The notes: a model not told the origin generated them from the sequence alone. 64,000 nucleotides of DNA from Adiantum capillus-veneris (GCA_014529385.2 CM043966.1:90564587-90628586); one strand, 5' to 3'. Counted from the first letter of the stretch, positions 1 to 11,156 are shown. Made by a program: numbers and translations.

Positions 1-65
1 CAAAAGTGCTTCACCTAATTTTCTAATTCCGTTACTCTCAAAGTTCATAGGAAATTTCCATTACA
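1..65 (+). repeat. 3' end of the 5' LTR of copy 1
   Basis: Bases 1-56 match 6085-6140 with only a few differences. The match stops just before the primer-binding site, as expected for an LTR end (…TTACA). Confidence 0.8.
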
Positions 66-66
66 T

Positions 67-78
67 TGGTATCAGAGC
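67..78 (+). other. Primer-binding site (initiator-Met tRNA type)
   Basis: The sequence TGGTATCAGAGC directly follows the LTR end. It is the classic complement of the 3' end of plant initiator methionine tRNA, used to prime minus-strand synthesis in many plant LTR retrotransposons. Confidence 0.85.
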
Positions 79-841
79 ATTTGGTTTCTTTTTTCTTGTT
101 TAAGAAGAGAGGTCCTTAACTAGCCTATTAATGGTTGATTTTGTTAATTATATTAGGGTATGTGGAACTGGGATCTATTATCGGTTTGGTTGAGCCCACT
201 ATGTGGGAGATGGTGCACATGTCGGGAGCTTTGGTTTTAATAATGGAGTCTTTTTAGACTTGCCTACAGCTTTACCATTATTGAGCCATAAGAAGTCCAA
301 AAGGAGTTATCCCTCGGCAACTTTGTTATGTTAGACTCACTCCACTACTCTCTATAATTAACCAATTCAAGCTGTGGGTGTAGATACTTAAGTGCCTACT
401 TTCAAAGGCTAAGAGGAGTAGCAACTAAGGCTTTGAATTTCCAAAGCATACACTAAGTAAACACCTAAGTTTAATTAACACGGCTGAAAATAACCAAGAG
501 AGTAGAATGAACATTGATAACTTTGATTTTGCATATGAAGGTGTTAATGATGATGTCCCCTTGTTTGTTAATTATCTTGTCACTAGATTGCAACAAGCTA
601 TGGGCAACCCCTCTTTGCAAGCCGAAGTTACTTAACAACTTCGTGCTTATGGGATTTCCATTCCTCTCAAAGAGGGGAGAGAGCTTAGGAGGCCTCTTGG
701 TGAGACCCCCAAAACAAGACTCTTTCCCATACGAGAGGAGGAATCCAAAGAACGAGAAATTAATGACTCCCTAAGTTCCTCAAAAGATGTGGCTCCATGA
801 AGATGGCTGTCTAGACGATCGCCAACTCCTCCCAAGAGGAA

Positions 842-1560
842 ATGGTTAACCATAGTCCTTCTCCTCATCACTCCAAAAGGGAAGAGAGGAAACAAAGGAA
901 GAAAAGGGCAAGAAAGAGGCCACCCTCTTCTCCTTCTTCTTCACCTTCCTCCTCTACCGATGAAAGCTATGGCTATTCTCCTAGAGAATACAAGAGGGGA
1001 GGACATTGCAAATCTTACCCTGCATGGCGAAGGTCACAAAAGCTAAAGAAGCTCAAAGAGGGAGAAAAGAGTATCTCTTTTCTCACCTATGATGGCACCT
1101 TTGGTGCTACTGACAAAGTATTGGCCTTCATCCAACAATTTGATGAGCTTTTGCAGACGAGGGCTTCACGAAGTCCTCCAAGCTACACCATGTAGCTATG
1201 CACTTCCAAAAATCAGCTCGTCAATGGTGGGCTAGCCTTCGTGGCAACGGCAAAGCCCCAAAGACATGAAAACCTCTACGAGTTTTCATCATGAAGCAAC
1301 TTCTTGCAAGCGATGCAAAGGACAAAGTGCTCACCGAATGGTGGAGTTTGAGGCTTCATGTCCAAAGCTATGTGGACAAAGAGGATTTATTCATCCTCCC
1401 TCTCAAACATGAGACTGTTATTGTTGGGGCACCATGGTTTAACCGCATGGCTTCCAACATGAATTTCCTTGAAAGAAGAATCTACTTCACCTACAGGGAA
1501 AAGAGCATGTACATAGATGCTAATGAGTTGGGGAACACCATATCCCTGCAATAAAGGAAA
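842..1560 (+). pseudogene. gag and protease remnant of copy 1
   Basis: The first surviving frame (842-1195) starts with a Lys/Arg- and Ser-rich stretch and ends in a gag-like segment, FGATDKVLAFIQQFDELL, followed by a stop. The next frame (1291-1554) begins like the continuation of gag (MKQLLASDAKDKVLTEWWSL). It then jumps to a retropepsin C-terminal motif, GAPWF, which fits a deletion that fused gag to the end of protease. No zinc knuckle and no catalytic Asp-Ser/Thr-Gly are visible. Start codons are not meaningful here because the frame is broken. Confidence 0.6.
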
Positions 1561-1639
1561 TCAAGAGGATTTAAAGTTATCTAATTTCCTAAATGGATTC
1601 CAAGATGTTTTCATTGATGACATCCCTAGTGAGCTACCT

Positions 1640-2790
1640 CTAAAATGAGGGATGATGACCATGCAATTGAGCTCCTACTAATAAGCTTACCACCTAACAA
1701 TCCTCCTTATCGAGTTTCCCAAGCTCAACAAGAGGAGATCATGAGGCAAGTGCATGATTTGGTGGAAAAAGGGATGGTGAGGCCTAGCTCCTCTCCCTTT
1801 GTTCACCATTATTTTTAGTGCAAAAGACAGACGACACATATCACATATGTGTCGACTATAGATCACTAAATAAGATCACTATCAAAAATAGATTTTCCGT
1901 GCCGTGGAAAGAAGATCTATTTGATAAGCTACAAGTTTTGACCTGACAAATGTTCCATACGCATTCAAAAATCATGATGGACAAAGATTTTCAGGCCATT
2001 CAAATTCTCTTGAGGAGTACAAGCGACACCTCCAGGTAATATTTCAAGTTGTGAGAGAGAATAAGCTTTTCATTAATTAAAAAAAAAGTGAATTTTTCCT
2101 ACAAGAGATTCAATATTTAGGTCACATTATCTCTGATGATGGCACCCGTATGGATCCAACAAAGTTAGAGATAATAAAAGGATGGCCTAATTTAAGGAAT
2201 CTACATGAGGTAAGAAGCTTCATAGGTATGTGTGCATACTATAGATGCTTCATAGAAAAAATTCTCGGTAATAGCAAGCCCATTACATGACTTAACAAAA
2301 AGAAGCGTTAAGTATTCATGGACTGCAAAAGTGCAAGAAGCTTTTGAGAAGCTTAAGGAGAATCTTATCTCTCAACATGTGCTCACACTTTTAGATCTCT
2401 CAAAGCCATTTGAGGTCCAATGTGATGCTTGTGGTAATTGCCTTGGAGCTATTTTGTTGCAAGAAGGGCATGCCATAGCATATGAGAGTCAAACACTCAA
2501 CTTCGATAAGTGAGTATTGGGCAAATATGAAAAAGAGATACTAGATATTTTATATGCCCTAAACACGTAGAAACACTGTCTCTTGGGGACTCCATTCATC
2601 CTACAAATGGATCACAAAGCCTCAAGAACTTCATGACACAAACCAAGATCTCCGACAAACAAATGAGGTGGGAAATTTATTTTTTTTGCAATTTAAATTT
2701 CATATTGCTCACATTGTTGGCAAGCACAATCAAGCGGTCGATGCACTTTCACAACGACCAAGGGTAAATGTGGTGTCTATAGCAACTCAC
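1640..2790 (+). pseudogene. Reverse transcriptase / RNase H remnant of copy 1
   Basis: Translation in shifting frames gives the RT entry segment (PYRVSQAQQEEIMRQVHDLV, then GMVRPSSSPF), the motif CVDYRSLNKIT, and a connection segment (FLQEIQYLGHIISDDGT). RNase H follows at 2331-2513 with FEVQCDACGNCLGAILLQ, where the first catalytic Asp of the family falls in QCDA. The central RT part containing the YxDD active site is deleted around 1970-2010. Several in-frame stops and frameshifts make it non-functional. Confidence 0.8.
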
Positions 2791-3149
2791 AATGATCTAT
2801 CTTTTATGATAAATGAGTATGCTACTGACTAAAACTTTAAGTATGTAATTATAGCCTTTGCAATAGGGAAGAAAAAAGAACCATTCAGCTTGAAGGATGG
2901 TTATCTTCCAAATGTCAATAGGCTATGTGTTACTCACCCATACAATAAGAAAGTCATGTATGAATCCCATACTTCTCCTTATGCGGGGCAAAGAGGGAAT
3001 CCATAATCTACTCTTCAAGGAGTAGAAATGTATTTATGTTGGTCTACCATGAAAAGTAAACATACAAGAGTATGTTTCAAAATGCATGGTATACCAAAAG
3101 TTGAAATTTGATTGAGGGAAGCAACTTGGATTGTTTCAGCCGACAGGAT

Positions 3150-4168
3150 TAACAAGAAAACACACTCTATGCCTGTCAAAAAGACTATTAAGGCACATCA
3201 AATGGAAACCCTCTTCGGATCTCAAATTTTCAAGCATCATGGCTTAATTTCCAACACCCATAATGTCGGACAAAGATCCTAGAATGACGAGTAAGTTCTA
3301 GAAGGGTCTCTTTGAGAATCTAGGAAGTAGATGAAATTTATCTTTTGGCCTATCATCCACAAAAGGATGACCAAAGTGAAATAACTAAATCTAACGATTC
3401 TTGGTATACTAAAAGCCTATGTCACGGAAGTAGATCAATGTTCTCAATGATAGAAGTACCTACCTCTTATAGAGTATGCGTACAATGATATTGTACATAC
3501 TTCTATGGGAAAAGTACCTTTTGAGGTTAAAGAAGGAAGATCCAAAAGTCCCTTACTACTTAAAAGTACATGGGAAGATCTTCGCTGCTGATGAATATAG
3601 CCGAGACCTACAAGAATCTTTTCCAAAGATTAAAGGGGTTATATCCAGCCCACAAGAAAGGCAAAAAGGGATGCTGCTAATAAGCACAAAAGAGCCTTAG
3701 CCTTTCAGAAAACTGATTGGGTCTTGCTAAAGTTTCTCAAGGCAATTCTAGGCATACTACGGGCAAGAGTCCTACGGACCACCAAGAGTATGATGCTAAA
3801 CTAGCAAAAAGATACTATGGTCCTTAAAATTCTTAAGCCAGTCAATGAGATAGCTTATCAATGGAAGTTGCCCAACCATTGGCTCATGCACAATGTTTTC
3901 TAGGAGAACCTACATAATCCTTACAAAGGAGAGCCATCAAAACAAGCAATAGTTGCAGACCCTCCAAAAATCGAAGATCAAGCAGAAGTACTTCAATCTA
4001 AGTCCATCCTATGACATGAAGACAAGGTATTAAGAAACGGTAAGATTATCTGGCGATATCTTATTAAGTTAAAGAATTATCCTTTTAAAGATGCTAAATG
4101 AATGCAAGGAACCTAGCTTAAGGATAATATGAACCTTGTCAATGCTTACAATGATGCAAAAGAGTAAG
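3150..4168 (+). pseudogene. Integrase C-terminal region and chromodomain remnant of copy 1
   Basis: The segment parallels 38163-39142 of the second chromovirus copy nearly line by line. Visible pieces are the integrase core (DPRMTSKF-like, then AYHPQKDDQSE), the frame at 3476-3700 (VPFEVKEGRSKSPLLLKVHG), and a chromodomain-like end (VLRNGKIIWRYLIKLKNYPF, then MQGT). Stops interrupt every part. Chromodomains of this class bind histone marks and guide integration. Confidence 0.75.
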
Positions 4169-4510
4169 CATATGAAAATGCATTTTAAATGAACAATGTT
4201 TTTGCCTTATAAGACTAGTTCTCTTTTTATTGTGCACAAATTTAAATAGTATGCATGCTTAGAATCATGTTTGTGGTGATGACGTCGTCTCCCAAACACC
4301 AAGTAGAACTTGTCACTCTACTTTGGAAGTATGATATGGACTAAAGAGCAGACATGCTTGTGGCATCTACGTCTCCCAAGCACCAAATCGATTAGTCATC
4401 CATCTTGGAATGATGTCGTAGGGTAAAAAGGGATTCTCTACCCGCTAAGACAAATTGACTAATGGCTATGACTTTATCTCTTTTACCTCATAGTCGAGGA
4501 CGACTATGAT

Positions 4511-4526
4511 TTCAAGAGAGAGGTAA
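4511..4526 (+). other. Polypurine tract of copy 1
   Basis: A purine-rich run (ttcaagagagaggtaa) lies directly before the LTR start TGTC. The same arrangement precedes the LTR at 39496 in the second copy. Confidence 0.6.
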
Positions 4527-6147
4527 TGTCATTAAATATCTAATATCTAACCAACCCAAATGATTTTCTCATATTAAACTGATCATTTAATATGGTATAA
4601 TAAATGGGAACAAGGGTTAGACTATAGACATGTGCTTACGGATCTATCTCAACGTGGTGCCAATGGTGAAGGGGCCCAAATGAGAGATGGTCTGTTAAAA
4701 GAGCAAGGTTAACTAATGAAGCTTAAAAGACCTTAGGGTTAGCTTTATTAAAGACCTCCAATGGTTAGTGTTAAAAGTCCTTTGACCTTAAGCAAACTAG
4801 GGTTGAGCTTGAGGTGGGAACCCGACCTAAACTTAAGCAAGCTACGACTATGCTTGAGGTGGGAACTCAAACTAAACTTAAGCAAGATAGGGTTGTGCTT
4901 GTGGTGGGAACCCGACTTAAACATAAGTAAGCTAGAGCTGTGCTTGAGGTGGGAACTCCACCTAAGGTGCTTGTCATGCTTGATGACTAAGGTACTTGAG
5001 GTACTTGTCACATTTAATGAGGAAGTTTCTTGAGAAGCTTCCTATGCATGGGGGGTAAGATGCTTGAGTCAAAAAGAGAACCTACACACTTAATGAAGAA
5101 GTTGCTTGAGAAACTTCCTATGCATAAAAATCTCAAAGTTAGTGGAATTTTAAAAGAGCACATGGGACACATGTGAGACTCTCAATAAGCTTAACCACAT
5201 GGTGTGCTTGAATGCTATTGGTTGGGCTAAAGAGGGGTCCAATGAGATTCTACTTCCAGCTAAAAAATATCTAGATTTTTTCAAGCTCTCTCTCTCTAAG
5301 GGGTAAGGAGGACACTTGTCAAAAGACTACCCATGTGCTTGACTGCATGGTGCATGTGATTGGCTAGGGGGAGAGGGGTCCAATGAGCTTGTAGCATGTA
5401 GAAATTTCACCCAAAGCAAGGAAGGGGGGGTGCTAGGGGGAGATACTCCACACACACACTCATTTTCAAGGGCATTCTCACTTGGGGAAAGTTGAGAAAC
5501 TCCACCTCCTTCTCCAGCCTTGTGAGAAGTGAAAGCCTACACCAACACTCTTGGCTATGGAATGCAAATCCAACCAAGAGTCATGCTTCAATGCTTAAGC
5601 TTGTCATCTTCTCCATCTTCATTACTATGCTATTATGTATCCTAGAAAGAAGAGTAATGATAAGTGAGGAACTATTTCTTTCTCCTATGGAATGTTTCTT
5701 CTTCCTCTTCCCTATCCTCATTCGTCGCTAGCTCTCTCCACCTTCGAAGGTGTTTGAGGCCTTGGGATTGAGGCTTGGGATAGTTAATGCTTTCTACAAG
5801 TTTATGTTATGCTTGTGATGCATGAAACTTTCCATCTTCATTGCATCATGCAGGTCACAAGGAACACAAAGATTGTATTGTACCAAGTCTTTCTTAATGG
5901 GAGAAACTATAATACAAATGCCTATTGGAGGGGGGAGGCTCCATATGAATCCGGTCCTCAACTATTGTCATGTTCTCTAAACTCTCTCTCTTGCAAAAGT
6001 ATTGTTCATGCCAAGTTAACTAAGTACCATGTTTATGTTGCTACCATCAAATAAGTTCAACCACTATGCTCACAAAGAATCTCTCAAAAGTGCTTCACCT
6101 AATTTTCTAATTCCGCTACTCTCAAAGTTCATAGGCAATTTCCATAA
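4527..6147 (+). repeat. 3' LTR of chromovirus copy 1
   Basis: It begins TGTCATTAAATATC after the polypurine tract and ends where similarity to bases 1-60 stops. The first 100 bases (TGATTTTCTCAT…, TGATCATTTAATATGG) match the starts of the LTRs at 18443 and 39496, and the last 650 bases match 40500-41000. The middle differs and contains a private 45-bp tandem array. The length of about 1.6 kb is normal for a large gypsy LTR. Confidence 0.8.
4790..4969 (+). repeat. 45-bp tandem repeat, four units, inside the LTR
   Basis: The phrase GCTTGAGGTGGGAAC (one unit has GCTTGTGG) starts at 4807, 4852, 4897 and 4942, a strict 45-bp period. Because 45 is divisible by three, it opens long frames on both strands; these are repeat artefacts and not genes. 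Confidence 0.9.
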
Positions 6148-7110
6148 TAAGTGTAGTGTACTTTCCAAAGCACAACAAGTTCTTGACGAGCTTTATGTCC
6201 GGGATGCAGTCTCTTGGAATGCATTGATTGCAGGATATGCCCAACAAGATCAGGGTTTAGGAAGTGATTGTCTGTTTTCATTGAATGCAAACTGAGGGCT
6301 TCTCTCCGGATGCGGTCACCTATGCTTGTGTTTTGAAGGCATGTGGCATTATGAAAAACTCTATCATGGGCAAGCAAAGTCATGATGAGATTGTTAGGCA
6401 GGGGTTGTTACAAAAAGATGTCATGCTTGGCAATGCTTTTGCTGACATGTATGCCAAGTGTGGTGTACTTTTGAAAGCACAACAAGTTCTTGACCATCTT
6501 TATGTCGGGAATGAAGTCTCTTGGAATGCACTGATTATAGGATATGCCCGATAGGGGCAGGGCCAGGAAGATAAGGGGTGTTTTTAGTGAATGTGAAGGG
6601 AGGGTTCCTCCCCAAATGTAGTTTCTTGGATTGCACTTATAGGAGGATATGCCCAACAAGGGCGGGCCAATGAATCTCTGGATTGTTTTCAATGCATGCA
6701 GCAAGATGGCATTTCCCCCAATGCAATCACTTATGTCAATGTGCTCTATGCATGTAGCCACTCAGGTTATGTATGCCAAATGTGTTGCACTACAGGATAT
6801 ACCCAACATGGCTATGGCAATAACGAAGTAATCAGATTTTTCACCAGATGCAAAAGAAAGGTGTTTTTTCATGGCTAGGTTTTCATGAGATATGCACAAC
6901 ATGGCTGTGGCAACGAAGCATTGAGATGTTTTTAGCAGATGCGAAGGAAAGGCCTTCCTTCAAATGCAATCACCTATGCAATTAGGGGCTATTGTGGGGC
7001 TATTGCAGAAACATTTTGTGCTTGGCAATGTGGCAAGCTTGATGAGTCCAAAACACTACTTGACAACATGGACTATGGTGTTAGCAGGTTACACACATGA
7101 AGGACGAGAT
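6148..7110 (+). pseudogene. Pentatricopeptide repeat (PPR) gene remnant
   Basis: PPR proteins bind organellar RNA through about 35-residue helical repeats. Translation gives several units: KAQQVLDELYVRDAVSWNAL then IAGYAQQ; GFSPDAVTYACVLKACG (6300-6350); DMYAKCGVLLKAQQVLDHLY (about 6448-6505); GISPNAITYVNVLYACSHSG (from 6712); and a decayed last unit near 6930-7070. Stops occur at 6292, 6552 and later, with frameshifts between units. The left end at 6148 begins at the KCS/KCG codons right after the LTR, so the upstream part of the gene is presumably beyond the element. Non-functional as it stands. Confidence 0.85.
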
Positions 7111-7861
7111 TGATTTGTTCTATGATGTCAACTTTCCAAACTTCAGTTTGGAACTAATCAGAACAAGAGTACATATAGTGCAGATGGAAAAACAATATGG
7201 TTTGAACTTTTTACACCAGTTGATATTGATCGCCCACTCTTAATGTGCCTTTCATAGTTGAGCACCATCCTTCTTGCTTCCACCTGATTTGGACGTATGA
7301 AGCGATGAGTGAATTTTGATAGGCTCTGAATTGACACAAGGTGAAATATAAGAATTCATGCTTCTTCCTATAAAAGTTCCTCCACCAAAATAGTCAAAAG
7401 ACTATCTCCTTCATCCTCCATTGTCGTTTCTTGTAGCGGTTTAAGAGCAGGAGATGCCCAGCATCGTTGATGCAAGGTGCATCGACGACATACATTCAAT
7501 CACGCGATGAGTAAGCATTATCATTCTGTGATTTTTTATATTTTTTGACACTACGAATGCAATTAATGAACACACTGAGAATTGCACGCTGCCGTGAGAA
7601 TGGCACGTTCCCTCATATTATTAAAATTGGGGAGGACTGTGCAAAATCCCCCGTGCAAGGAAACTTGCATGTTTTTAAAAAAAAAAAACATAAAAGTGGA
7701 ACAACAAACAATTAATAACATTGACATCTTGTATTATTACGAACATTGAGCTTGACAAACCTCTAACCCTCCTCGTGGTTTTTTGCAAGGTACCCCTTTG
7801 AAGCACTACGATCAGTATCTCATTCTTTCGAGGTACACCTCTGAACCATGGCAATCGGTAG

Positions 7862-7904
<43 letters not shown>

Positions 7905-7949
7905 CGTTCATAAATTTTTTCACTTGAGAAATATTGAAATGGCATTTAT
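7111..7949. other. Non-coding stretch with a CT microsatellite
   Basis: No gene is recognisable between the PPR remnant and the phosphoglycerate mutase fragment. It contains a short poly-A run near 7677 and a (CT)n tract at about 7862-7899. The tract lets a 105-codon frame run through 7783-8100 up to the first phosphoglycerate mutase exon. Confidence 0.6.
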
Positions 7950-9179
7950 AGTTTCCAATATTTTGCTCGAGAAATATTTAGAAGAGTTACGACAACAAGT
8001 AGTGGATGCCTCACTGGCATCTGGAGGGGGGCGTATGCATGTAACTATGAATTGCTATGAGGTACCTTGTGATTACCAAATACCGATAGTTGCCTTTTAG
8101 TTTGAAAGGGCTTGCTAAGATTTCAATATGGGTCTTAATGCATCCATGCAAACACCTTAAGAGCCAAGACAAGATCAATAGGAATTGTCACTGTTGATTG
8201 TTTCACTTTGATTTGGGTCTGCAATGCAGTCTTGAAGATTTAGTTTTGTTGGGACTTTGTGAAATAGAATGACTGGAATGTGGTAAAAAGAGGCTGGGAT
8301 GCACAAGTTCTGGGAGAAGCTCCTCACAAGTTCAAGAATGGTATAAAAGCTCTTATGCAATTGAAGGCAGATAATCCAAAATTCAATGACCAATACTGTC
8401 CTCCATTTGTGACTGTGGACAAAAATGGTGTTGGTCCAATTGTTGATGGTGATGCAATTGTAACCTTCAACTTTAGAGCAGACAGAATGATCATGTTGGC
8501 AAAAGCTCTCGAGTATGCAAACTTTGATACCTTTGATAGGGTGCATGTGCCCAAAATTCACTATGCGGGTATGCTTCAATATGATGGCGAGTTGAAGCTC
8601 CCTAGCAAGTACTTGGTGAGCCCTCCCGAAATTGACCGAACATCAAGTAAATACTTCACGGAGAAAGGACTCCGAACCTTTTCATGCAGGTACAGTTGGA
8701 AGAGGCCTGACGAGTCAGCTTTCTGTTGTTAATCCTCATGCCAAGGAGGGCTATGCAATATATTTAGAAATTAATCGTTTTGGGTGCTTGAGACAGCGAG
8801 ACAGTGAAGTTTGGACATGTTACATTCTTCTGGAATGGGAATCGATCATGCTTATTTGATAGCAAGCTAGAGACCTATGTGGAGATACAGAGTGACCAAG
8901 GTATCACTTTTAATGAAAAGCCTGGCATGAAATCCCTCCAAATTGGTGAGAGAGCCAGGGATGCAATTTTAGGTGGCAAGTATGATTAGGTAGACTTCAA
9001 TAACATTTACAAGTTCATGGTTAAGAATTTTCTTCTTGATTGATGTCGTATCAGGCTATTTGTGCTTGTAGGTGCGGATGAATCTTCCAAATGGGGACAT
9101 GGTGGGTCATACAGGTGATATGAAGGCCACAATTGTGGGGTGTGAAGCTGCTGATAAGGCAGTTAAGCAGCTATTCTAG
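7950..9179 (+). pseudogene. 2,3-bisphosphoglycerate-independent phosphoglycerate mutase, C-terminal fragment with introns
   Basis: The enzyme interconverts 3- and 2-phosphoglycerate in cytosolic glycolysis. Four exons can be joined by GT/AG introns with correct phase: about 7950-8061 (LEELRQQVVDASLASGGGRM), 8268-8689 (NDWNVVKRGWDAQVLGEAPH; GPIVDGDAIVTFNFRADRM; PSKYLVSPPEI), 8797-8989 (TVKFGHVTFFWNGNRS), and 9072-9179 (VRMNLPNGDMVGHTGD). Exon 2 ends in AG and exon 3 starts with C, rebuilding the Ser of the usual SETVKFGH. Substrate-binding NFRADR and the metal-binding DMVGH are kept. The N-terminal half with the phosphoserine site and the C-terminal ADHGN segment are absent. The last codon of exon 3 is TAG where the family has Gln (CAG). 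Retained introns mean a genomic duplicate and not a retrocopy. Confidence 0.88.
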
Positions 9180-9690
9180 TCTCTCTCTTTCTTTATCACC
9201 CAAGTGGTAGCTTGGTATCTTGGTTTCCTCTTTGTAACATATATGTCTGAAGTCCTAGGCTTGTCATAGAGTTCTTTGGCACACAAAACTACATGTTCAA
9301 GAGCATAGTTTAAAATATTACAATATCCAAAAGGACGGTACACTCCCAAGCTACGTAGTTGATAAATAGCTGTTCTCAAATTGGATCAAAAACACCTCAA
9401 GGCAAGGCTTGAATAACATCGTCAATTCTAGAAATAAGTCTCTCAGCATTGGCAATTTGTCCGACCATCTTGGCATCTACAACTCTAGTGTCGATTATCA
9501 TTCGTTTGACACTATCGTGTTGATTGTTGATATTGTAGAGTTGAAACTTCTCGAGCTTCAACTTGTCTGCAAGTTCAAACCAGAACAAGGAACTCTCATA
9601 CATGGACTTTGGTAAGCTTGATCAAACAATCTGTTGCATCTCTCCTTGCAAAAGCTGATTTATGGAATTCCCTAAGACTAACCGACTCCA
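9180..9690 (-). pseudogene. Unidentified protein-coding remnant
   Basis: Two minus-strand open stretches read like real protein. 9603-9397 gives SLFWFELADKLKLEKFQLYN and later NAERLISRIDDVIQAL. 9379-9176 gives RTAIYQLRSLGVYRPFGYCN and CAKELYDKPRTSDIYVTKRK. They are separated by a stop and a shift. Upstream on the same strand, around 9690-9610, REFHKSAFARRDATDCLIKL could belong to the same protein. I do not recognise the family. It may equally be a decayed transposon gene. Confidence 0.35.
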
Positions 9691-10141
9691 AGAGGGAACA
9701 AAGCCCAAAGAAGGAATAAAGCCCAAAGCTTTGAACAGATGAGGAATGTCATCTTCCTGCCATTGACACCTAGGGTATTTGCCGTTTGGGACACCGATAC
9801 TCTCAACGTTTTGACCTGTTCAAATGGCTTTTGATCTCTCCCTCTTAATACAAAATCTGATGCTTTTACTGGGGAAAAAAAAGAGCATAGTTCATACTAA
9901 ACTTCAAGAATTGCAAACTTGATGGTTTGTAGTACTTGGTAGACTTTTTATTGAGCATCATGAACACATTCATATTTGTGATGAATTAGATTGAAAAGAA
10001 TTCACCTTCGAATTTTGAAACTGTTTCTCACATTTTCAGCCATGACCTATACTACTACATTCCGCTCCAGCCATAGCGTGGGCTCTCCACTGTGTCTCGT
10101 CACATAATCCTTGAGCATTGAGAGTCACTTATCCATATAGT

Positions 10142-10258
10142 TCATCACATGTATCTTTTGGTCCCATACATCATATTTGACCACCCAAAACGATAATAAA
10201 AAATCACATGTACCTTTGGTCCTACAGGTCATATTTGTCCATCGAGGACGATAATAAA
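10142..10258 (+). repeat. Tandem pair of LINE-like 3' tails
   Basis: Two adjacent copies of a block (atcacatgta, tttggtcc, tcatatttg, acgataataaa) start near 10142 and 10202. The same closing phrase (GGTCATATTTGACCTCCACG, then GATAATACA) ends the ORF1-only LINE at 53960-54005, so this looks like a duplicated LINE 3' terminus. Confidence 0.5.
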
Positions 10259-10473
10259 CAAGTGCAAGAATCACAATGGCTTTCTAAAATAATTAGAACG
10301 TGATAAAAATCATTAGATTGAGTTTAAGTAGAATCATTGTTCAAGAAAGGATTGACTCAGCTTAGCTTTGAGCTAGTTGAAAATGGAGACTACCTGGTTG
10401 CAAACCATAGTAAAGAGAAGAAAAACTAGTGAAATATGTGAGAAAATAATTCAAAAATCTTACAAATTTAAAT

Positions 10474-10956
10474 TTATGCTAGTATTGGATACAACAATAC
10501 AATATCTTTGTGGTGCAAGCAAGTCTTACTTAGTTCCGTTGTCGCCTCACACGTCTTGGAAAGTGTATGTGCTATTGCCCCACTTTGTTCCACACACTTG
10601 AGGGATTTGGGCCCAACGCCAAGAGAAGAAGAAACATCAACCTTAGGTAGGCTCGAAGCGCTCCTTGTGCGGAGTGGAGACACATGATCAAGAACGAGGG
10701 CACTATCGGGTCCCAAAAAAGATGCAGCTGTATCACGATGCACTATCTTTTGTAACTCTGTAAAAACAAAAAGGAAAGTCACATTATTCCCAAGCACATA
10801 TCAACCATTTTCTATAAGTTAGCAAGCTATTGAGTCACCATTTTCAAACTCCATCGAGCGAACATCACTAGATTCATCGCACATAGGTTCAACGTTGTCA
10901 TCGTAGCCATCATAATGTCCATCGAGTGGATTTCGCGAGGAAGAAGAGGCAGCCAT
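10474..10956 (-). CDS. Candidate two-exon gene, 133-residue protein of unknown family
   Basis: Exon 1 starts at the ATG at 10956 (MAASSSSRNPLDGHYDGYDD…) and runs 39 codons to 10839. A GTGACT donor opens an intron of about 80 bp that ends in a clean polypyrimidine acceptor (TTTTTGTTTTTACAG) at 10758. Exon 2 (10757-10474) restores a Glu codon across the junction and continues ELQKIVHRDTAASFLGPDSA… to a TAA after PILA. A TATATAA box lies about 195 bp upstream at 11149-11156 on the same strand. The protein is Ser/Asp-rich at its N-terminus, has no signal peptide or membrane segment, and matches nothing I know. Both exons are open, unlike all surrounding remnants. It could still be a transposon-borne fragment. 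Confidence 0.4.
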
Positions 10957-11148
10957 ATTAAGAGAGGATGGTAAATAATGTTCACACAATTATTACTTGC
11001 TGTGTTCAAAAGAAGCAAAGGGTAAAGCACTTGCTTTAGCTAAAGGATGAATAAGTTCATGCAAATAATACTTCACACAGTCACAAGCATCTTAGGATAA
11101 TTAAGGGAGAGGAATGTTTTTGAACTGATTTTTGAAGCAACAAGCCCA

Positions 11149-11156
11149 CTTATATA
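11149..11156 (-). promoter_or_regulatory. Possible TATA box for the two-exon candidate
   Basis: On the minus strand the sequence reads GTAGTATATAAGTGGG, a good plant TATA context, about 195 bp before the ATG at 10956. Confidence 0.3.

Larger units (their letters stand above)
1..6147 (+). mobile_element. Ty3/gypsy chromovirus-type LTR retrotransposon, copy 1, degenerate
   Basis: The first 60 bases recur almost exactly at 6085-6144, which marks the two LTR 3' ends. A primer-binding site follows the left one. Between the LTRs, in order, are remnants of gag, protease, reverse transcriptase, RNase H, integrase and a chromodomain, all on the plus strand and full of stops and frameshifts. A second member of the family lies at 38163-41010, and a bare LTR piece at 18443-19397. 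The 5' LTR is cut by the window start, so its length and left target duplication cannot be seen. The right flank is PPR coding sequence, so the element apparently landed in a PPR gene. It is old: no frame longer than about 120 codons survives. Confidence 0.85.

Noticed and set aside
4748-5033. 87- and 90-codon frames on both strands
   Set aside because: They arise from a 45-bp tandem repeat inside an LTR.
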